This document shows positions 1 through 6,800 of a DNA stretch of 6,936 bases, piece by piece. Numbering within the stretch: position 1 is the first letter of the stretch; the number at the start of each line of letters is the position of its first letter. Position numbers and translations under genes: made by a program. Source of the stretch: Candidatus Hermodarchaeota archaeon (GTDB lineage: Archaea > Asgardarchaeota > Hermodarchaeia > Hermodarchaeales > Hermodarchaeaceae); NCBI GenBank assembly GCA_016840185.1, contig JAEOSV010000123.1:1-6936 (forward strand). Reading direction: 5' to 3'. The notes beneath the pieces are model-generated. The model did no database searches and was not told the DNA's origin. It saw nothing but the letters and a program-made list of their open reading frames with translations.

Positions 1-534
1 ATGCGCAAGATGTCCACCACTCTCGGAAAAGGTGGCGAGACGCATCTGTCCAACCGTGATGTCAACCGAATTGCCAGTCGACCTGAATCCATGGAAACCA
101 TCATCGAACCCGCTTACGACGCCATTGGTGTTGCTGTCGGTGTTTCTGTGCTTCCGGCCGCTATCACCATTGAAGAACGTGAGGCTGAAGATGAAATCAT
201 CTGGCGCGAACTCGAAAAACTCGAAGGCTTGGGTCATGACCAGAAACTCGAACTCTTCGAAGAAATGAAGCGCATCCCTGCCAAGGATCGTGTCTGGTTC
301 CTTGAAGACCTCAAACAACAGATGGCCGACGGCACCCGCTTCGGACGCCTCCCCGCCGAACCCACACCGGTTCCTGAAGGTGTCGATCCCCTCATCCACT
401 CCAGGCTCCAAGCATTAGACGCCTTGGGAATGGAAGAGAAGGAAGCAGTCGTCGAACAACTCCGTGGTCTCTCCAAGGAAGAGCAAGAAGAGGTCATCAA
501 AGCGCTCGAAGAAACCACGCGAAAAAGCGAGTAA
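1..534 (+). CDS. C-terminal cytoplasmic tail of a giant surface protein (5' partial, paralog of the next gene)
   Basis: The frame is open from the first base and ends at TAA (532-534), giving 177 residues. I read it as the end of a larger protein cut by the window edge. Its first residues (MRKMSTTLGKG) align directly to an internal position of the downstream giant protein, just after that protein's transmembrane helix (MRNMSKVLGKG, residue 1866). The match runs without gaps for 116 residues, with about 61 identities by hand count, including EREAEDE, QKLELF, RVWF and QMADGTRF. There is no signal peptide or membrane segment in the visible part. The composition is charged and mostly helical after residue 57. 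Two similar helical units lie at residues 69-107 and 134-172, joined by a proline-rich linker (118-128). There are no N-X-S/T sequons, as expected for a cytoplasmic segment. The family is not one I can name. The alternative, a free-standing 177-residue protein starting at base 1, is less likely because no ribosome binding site is visible and the alignment begins mid-protein. Confidence 0.85.
   Translation: MRKMSTTLGKGGETHLSNRDVNRIASRPESMETIIEPAYDAIGVAVGVSVLPAAITIEEREAEDEIIWRELEKLEGLGHDQKLELFEEMKRIPAKDRVWFLEDLKQQMADGTRFGRLPAEPTPVPEGVDPLIHSRLQALDALGMEEKEAVVEQLRGLSKEEQEEVIKALEETTRKSE
205..516 (+). repeat. Two-copy helical unit in the tail of the first protein
   Basis: Residues 69-107 (bases 205-321) and 134-172 (bases 400-516) can be laid over each other without gaps. 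Both have the pattern L..L..LG...K, then a second helix with hydrophobics at matching spacing, then a charged break (IPAKDR against LSKEEQ), then a final helix ending near L. Identity is only about 7 of 39 residues, so the case rests on colinear hydrophobic periodicity. The same two-unit layout recurs in the tail of the downstream protein. I infer a pair of short helical hairpins that may form one small helical bundle. Confidence 0.5.
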
Positions 535-544
535 CCACTAGTTC

Positions 545-577
545 AAAGGGGACTGCGCTCCCCTTTCAACCCTTTTT
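545..577 (+). terminator. Stem-loop plus T-tract terminator of the first gene
   Basis: AAAGGGGA (545-552) pairs perfectly with TCCCCTTT (559-566) around the six-base loop CTGCGC. Seven bases later comes a run of five T (573-577). It begins ten bases after the stop codon, the expected place for a 3' end. Archaeal termination relies mainly on U-rich tracts and the hairpin is optional. The short T-tract, set off from the stem, makes this a moderate call. Confidence 0.5.
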
Positions 578-670
578 CCGGACTTCTAGAAAGTTCGTTA
601 CAGTTTAAAGAGAGGCTCATACAATACGCCAACTCGCCATCTGGGTGATGTATTTGTCTAGATGGATAAT

Positions 671-690
671 TCAAAAAATACTCTTAAAAT
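671..690 (+). promoter_or_regulatory. Candidate AT-rich promoter region of the giant surface protein gene
   Basis: An A-rich stretch followed by CTTAAAAT sits about 77-96 bases before the TTG start. It could serve as BRE plus TATA box, which would put transcription start near 710-715 and leave a leader of about 55 bases. A leader fits the strong ribosome binding site. The match to the archaeal TATA consensus is poor. TTTAAAG at 604-610 is an alternative that would give a longer leader. Confidence 0.25.
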
Positions 691-754
691 CTCGTTTGAA
701 TGGTAACATGGTTCGGTGATAAGTCGAACTTAGGTTCGCGGGCACTATTGCGGT

Positions 755-760
755 GAGGTG
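755..760 (+). promoter_or_regulatory. Shine-Dalgarno sequence that sets the TTG start
   Basis: GAGGTG matches six bases of GGAGGTGA, the complement of the 16S rRNA 3' end. It ends six bases before TTG at 767. An in-frame GTG lies at 758 but overlaps this motif and would have no ribosome binding site of its own. An in-frame stop (TAG, 731-733) prevents extension further upstream. Confidence 0.8.
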
Positions 761-766
761 TGTTAT

Positions 767-868
767 TTGAAACTGGGTAAACTCGAAGTAGCGGTTGTCA
801 TCACACTCTTTTTCGTCATTATAGCATCACCATCAGGGCTCCCACAACATCCTGTTGCTTCTGCAGCC
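767..868 (+). other. Signal peptide of the giant surface protein
   Basis: Residues 1-34 show two lysines (K2, K5), a hydrophobic core at 8-20 (VAVVITLFFVIIA) and a small-residue stretch ASAA at 31-34 suited to signal peptidase cleavage. The mature chain would begin near P35. An uncleaved membrane anchor is possible but less likely given that stretch. Confidence 0.75.
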
Positions 869-3800
869 CCGAACTCACCATATCAGGGAAATGGAAATGC
901 CATAGATGTTCATGAATTTGCACAGAACATCACAACTTCAATCACAGGTGGGGAAAATGGTACCAGTGTTATCTATGACAGCGATTGGTTCCCAGCAGGG
1001 TATCGTGGTTATCGATTCCAAACAAACGTCTCTGATCTTGTTCGATTTACAGACCCATTGCCGAACGGGTCATTCGAAAATACCACTGCTTTTGGCTCAA
1101 CATGGAATCTAACGAACTCTGACCCCGGTAGCCCCCTCATCGAATCGATAAATCCTGATACTGGTTATTCTCCCACAGATGGCTCGTATGTCATGGATGT
1201 GGCGCTCCCCGATGAGAAACTCAATGGGCAACGAACAGCCTATATCGATAACGATTTTAATTACACTTCGGAAATTTATCCATATTACTCCAAAGTTAGC
1301 TTTGATATCAAATTAGACGATATCACCGACAAAGACTGGTTACTTCTTCGAGTCGCCATCTGGAATCAAGGGATGGAAAAAGGACATTGGCAGTATGACC
1401 TTAAAACCCTTAAAGACGCCATCGGGGAGGATTCGTGGAGCACTGAAGAATTCACTACTAGCCCAATCAATGGGCAAGTTCGACTGCGTATATCTCTTGT
1501 CAAACAAACTTCGAAAAATGAAGATGTTAAAGGGCATATCATTTTTGATAACATCCGCTACGTCATTGGCTCATATGTCAAACCGGAGGAAGCAGGATTA
1601 ACGCTCAATGATGAGCCCTTTGTCGATTCACCTTCAAATCCAGCAGGGAGTGTTGACATCTATTCGGATTCAAGCGCTCGTGAAGAGGTGTCTTGGGCTA
1701 CTTGTTGGACATCTGATCAAACCTTTCAGATTAGTTCATCTCAATTTGACAATCTAACCTTTTCTTATGAATATGCCATGTATGTCAAGCACATTGAGGC
1801 CGGTGGGGCTTCCACCTTCTTTTCAGCTCCAGTTGATGACAGTCCAAACTGGAGGGCAAGCTATTCAGTAAGCACTGGAGCGCCATCTGGACATGAAAGG
1901 TATAGCTTTGGCCTCTTCTTGGTCACCGGTTGGATTCGAACAGAAGTAAACAGCAGCCTAGGGCAATCAATGACACATTCCTATAATGTAACAAGTAATT
2001 TCGTTAAACTCGATGACGGAGGACCAAATGTCGGTGAGACGTATAACGTCTATGCTTCGGCTTCGAACTTTGTTCTTTCAGTTCTGCCACAAAAAAGTTC
2101 CAATCCAATTGGACCTTGGGATAATGTATCTTCTGGCGGCTATTTTGTCAAGGGTGACTTTATACGTGTTCTAGCGCTATTGCATCCCATCGCATTTTCT
2201 GGTGATAATTTTGCGAACGTGTCAATCTTCTTTCCTAACGGGACTTTATGGCAGAGTGCCGAATCCCCCACTGACGTGGTAATTGATGATATAACCGATT
2301 CGTTAACCAGCATATCCTGGCAAATTCCTGATATTAGCGATGCCGATATTGGTCAAAGCTGGACAATCACAGTTTCCTTCGATAACCAAGAACAATGTGG
2401 GATGCAGCAAGCCTTCTTCTCCGTCGTCGTCGGATCCCAAGTCACCAAGCAAACTCCCTCCGATGGAACCCGGGTTATTTGGGGTCAACCCATTCTGGTC
2501 AACGTCACTGCCCAAAATAACTACACCCTAAGCTATATCACGGATGGCACGGCTCAAGTCAGGTATATTGATCGCAATCTCCAAGTTCAATATGTGGCTA
2601 TGGTAGCAAATAATCAGGGTGCCTACTCCACGAATTTAGCAACTACATTAATGACTCCTAATCCAAACGCAGGATTCGCGGTTGAATTCTTCCGACATGG
2701 TTATATGAATGCCAGCTATGACGAAGGCACTGCAATTCATTACACCATAAACCTCGTGAATGATATCACTACTGAAGTGATTAAACCATCACAAATAACA
2801 GGGCCCAATGAATACTCCGCCGAAACCTCCAGTATCCAGGGCTACACAATCCAAGCCAAATTCTATGATCCATACCAATCCGCATACGTACTGAACGAAA
2901 CCTCTTTCTGGCCAACGGTTTTGGTAACCTACGATTATTACGAAGATACTGGATCAGGATTTGGAAGTATTATTTCCTCAGGAAGTTTTAGTCAAAACGT
3001 CTCAACCCGGATTTTTTACAAGCATGACCCGACCTATCTTGAAAGTGTCGATCGCGTCAAATATGAGGTCATAATGCGTGTTGAAGACGCGTCTTGGAAC
3101 TTTGAACAACAAAACTTTACAATTCTTATTACCATCGTCGATTATGCCACAGATCTTGATGCCTTTCAAACGTCCATAGCCTTTCCGCCAATTGGAAATG
3201 GATGGACGACTTTTAATCAGGAATCTGATGACTATGAAGTTCATGTATATTGGAGTGAAACGTTCAATATCACAGTATTTTATGAAAACTCAAGCACACT
3301 CATCGGGATTTCATCTGCGACCGTTCGGGTGCTAGTCGGTGGTTCCACGTATTCCTTGTCAGAGGGTCAACCTGGATATTACACCCGCCTTCTTGATACG
3401 ACATCATTGAATCCAGGCATAACGGTTCTTTATGTCAACGCTTCATATCCTGCTCATGCATATCAAGCCATTCAAATCAGATTAAATATTGAACTTCGTA
3501 GCACCAGCCTTCAACACAACCAAACAGGTCTAACCTTTCAGCTAGCTTGGGGTGAAGAGTTTCCTATCCTCTTTACCTACTCTGATGTCGTCAACGTTGC
3601 TAGCCCACAACCACTTGATAGCGCCACAGTTACTGTCACGGGTTATATAGAATCTCACTACTCTGTACAAAATAATGTAGATGGGACCTATGCCATTACA
3701 TTGTCTGGTGATGTCTCTGAAGACACTTACATTGTGCGATTCAGCTTTAACCAATCAAAATACCAGATACGAAGTATCACCTTTACAATCATTGTTCGTC

Positions 3801-6800
3801 CACGCCACACGCAATCAACCGGTTTCCCCGACACAGTCTCAGTGCCATGGGGTGATGATGTAGTTATCACTCTTCATCTCAATGATACCGATGAAGACTT
3901 CCAAGGAATCCCCGGAGCAACAGTAACCTTTACATGGTTCGACAATATTCTTGGCACTGATTACTGGTTTTCCGATAATGGTGATGGAACCTATACAATC
4001 ACTTTGAATACAACCAAAGTTCCTGCAGGAACACAAGGGTACACCATTCTCTTCCAATTCAACAAAACTCATTACGACTTCTCACAAACCACCGTAATCT
4101 TTCAAGTCCGAGATATTGGAGCCATTCTCTACAACCTAGGAACCCTCGAACCATATGGCGCCTCCGTACCTTGGGGTGACTCACTAACCATTATTCTTCA
4201 GTTCAACAACACAGACCATGGGAATTTCCTCATCCAAGGTGCTACCATCTCATGTAATTGGGATTTCTTCTACTGGGGTGTCACTTATAACACAACCTAC
4301 AATGCATACCTTCTCCGAATCGACACCAGCAGTCGGCCTGAAGGCAGCTATACAATTCAGATCTCTTCAGAACTAATCCATTATCAAAGTGGGACCAATG
4401 TACAAGCTTTTGTACTCCGCACCATTCAAACCACAGGTAACGTAGCGCCCTCCTACATACCAGCTCATCCACTCGGTGATAATCTCACACTCATAATCAC
4501 CTACCAAGATTTAGATCATGGTGGAATACTGATACCGTTTGCTACTCTGACCAACGATTGGAATGCCACATTCTATACGATATACGATTTTAGTAATGGT
4601 ACCTATGTAATCGAATTGAACACAACCTGTCGTGGTCGGGGGTCTCACCAACTACTCATAACCCTGAGCCTACCCCCCCATTATGCACCTATCACCCTGC
4701 CTGTTACACTTATCCTTGAAAGGACTCCCCTCACTGTAACAATAATCGATCCTGCAGGTGCACAAACCAGTGTTGAATATGGAGATTCGGTTCTTCTTAC
4801 AGTTAGTGTCACCAATCACCATGGCTTACCAGTCAGTGACATTGTTACTACATTTCGCTGGGGTGGACATAATCCGGTTACAATGTCTTACCTTGGTGGA
4901 GGCATTTACACCTTCACGTTCCTAGCAAATGAAACACCCAGTAGTTACGTCATCACAATCGAAGCCGCAAATGAGACAAAATACCAACTTGGCTTAGGAA
5001 CCGTTTTGCTTTTCATCCAACCGACTGGGACAGACCTTGATGTTCTAACTCCCTTGGTTATCGCAGTAATTGGTGGTACATTTGAAATATCAGTAAACTT
5101 CACAACAATTCTCGGATCACCTATTGACGGCGCAAATGTGACCTATGCATGGACCAATCAGACAGGCATCCTCATACAGGTTGCTCCAGGCATTTACAAT
5201 GCTACAATTGACACAACCGGGTTCGATAGCGGGCAATACAACATGTACATCAGCGCTAGTAAACCGACCATGCTTGAACAATTCCGTACAATCAACGTAA
5301 TCCTCTCCGTTATTCCAACAGCCCTCCAAACCACGACTCCGGTCTTCAATCTTTATTGGGGCACCCCCTTCGAAGTGAGTATCTACTTCAATGACACCTA
5401 CAACAATCTGCCCATCGATGGAGCAGATATCCAATACAGCTGGGCAAATCAAACCGGGTCTTTATTGCCTACAGGAACACCAGGCTGGTATAACATATCA
5501 TTATCTAGCACACTCTTTACCGCTGGATCCTTTTACACCCTAACTCTAACAGCTGATTATCCCGGGTACCAGTATGCATTAACTTCCAGAACAGTCAACA
5601 TAAATCGGCAACCCACAGGATTAGCCATAACTCAAAGTGAAACCTATTACCCACCGGCAGGGATTACCATTCCTCAAAACGGCACTAGTTGGCGAATCCC
5701 GTGGGGAGACATACTAATCTTATACTTCAATTACACTGACTCAAATGGGCTGAGTATCCCCAATGCGACAGGCGTCTATAATTGGGGATTAGGCACAGGC
5801 AACCTTGAGTATCTGGATGGGTTATACGTAGCCCAGATTGATTTGACGGGGGTTACCCCTGGCCCGTACCAACTCATCATTACCCTAAGTAAACAAAATT
5901 ATGAACGTCAACAATCACCAACTTATGAGCTAACAATAACTAGGTTTGAAACTGAAGTCACAATCCTCGAAGGACCTACAACTGTATCAACCGGCACACC
6001 ATTTACGCTCGCCATCCTGATAACTGACCGATATCACCAGCTTCCTGTTACCAGCGCTAATGTCTCGATTTCAATTCACACATTGGGTCTTACCAATCAA
6101 CCTATGGACAATCACAACGATGGCACCTACTCCATTGTCCTCAGTATTCCTTCTCCGGGTGCCCATGAAATCATCATTCATGTAGAGGTTGATGAACGCT
6201 TCTCACTTACTGAAGAACCCGTTCTGGTTCTTGCCCAGCTGAACCCAATTGTCCAAAATGCCTTTCAGTGGGGTACAATCATTGCCATAATTGGCATCAT
6301 CCTTCTAGCAATATGGTTCGCCTATGTACGCGTCTTCTCCATTCCTTGGATGGTCCGTAAGATGCGAAATATGTCGAAGGTCCTCGGTAAGGGAGACACA
6401 CCCACCTTATCGAAGATGGATCGAACCCGGATTTCAGACCGAACCGAGCTGATGTCGGAAATTGCTGACCCCTACTATGGCGCTGTCGGGATGGCTTCCA
6501 CAACAATTGTGATTCCGGTGGAAGTTGCATGGGCAGAACGGGAAGCTGAAGATGAGGCAATTTGGTCGGAACTCAAAGCCCTTCCCCTCATTGAATATGA
6601 ACAAAAACTTGAACTCTTCCAACAAATGAAGCAAATCGCACCCTCTGAACGTGTTTGGTTCATTGAAGACCTCAGGAAACAGATGGCGGATGGAACCCGG
6701 TTTGCTCGAAAAATCAAGGAACCAGAAGTCAGCGAAGATTTAGAAAATGAACTTCAAGCCCGTTTAGCCACATTTCCTGCCCTAAGTGATACTGAAAAGG

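Larger units (their letters stand above)
535..766. other. Intergenic region between the two paralogous genes
   Basis: This 232-base gap holds no supportable gene. It contains a terminator-like hairpin just after the first gene, AT-rich stretches that could hold a promoter (604-610 and 671-690), a small hairpin (725-738) and the ribosome binding site of the next gene (755-760). The size of the gap and the hairpin suggest that the two genes are transcribed separately rather than only as one operon. No tRNA or other structured RNA was recognised. Confidence 0.7.

Noticed and set aside
1..3. ATG at base 1 as a true start codon
   Set aside because: The aligned methionine in the downstream paralog is internal (residue 1866), ten residues after the membrane helix, so the ATG is most likely an internal codon at the cut edge.
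584..662. Palindrome TTCTAGAA at 584-591 and two TCTAGA copies (585-590 and 657-662) as an operator
   Set aside because: The motifs are short, the flanking bases do not match between copies, and neither is placed clearly relative to a promoter. Chance is a sufficient explanation.
906..1112. 68-residue open frame on the plus strand
   Set aside because: It overlaps the giant protein's N-terminal region in another frame. The giant frame is better supported by its signal peptide, ribosome binding site and continuous domain structure.
3977..3994. DNGDGTY as a calcium-binding loop
   Set aside because: The motif recurs in degenerate form (VDGTY, SNGTY, NDGTY) as a beta-turn of the Ig-like units, without the full set of acidic positions of an EF-hand or dockerin loop.
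5117..5452. 111-residue open frame on the minus strand
   Set aside because: It lies wholly inside the Ig-like array of the giant protein, has no ribosome binding site that I can see, and its sequence resembles no protein family. It is an antisense shadow.
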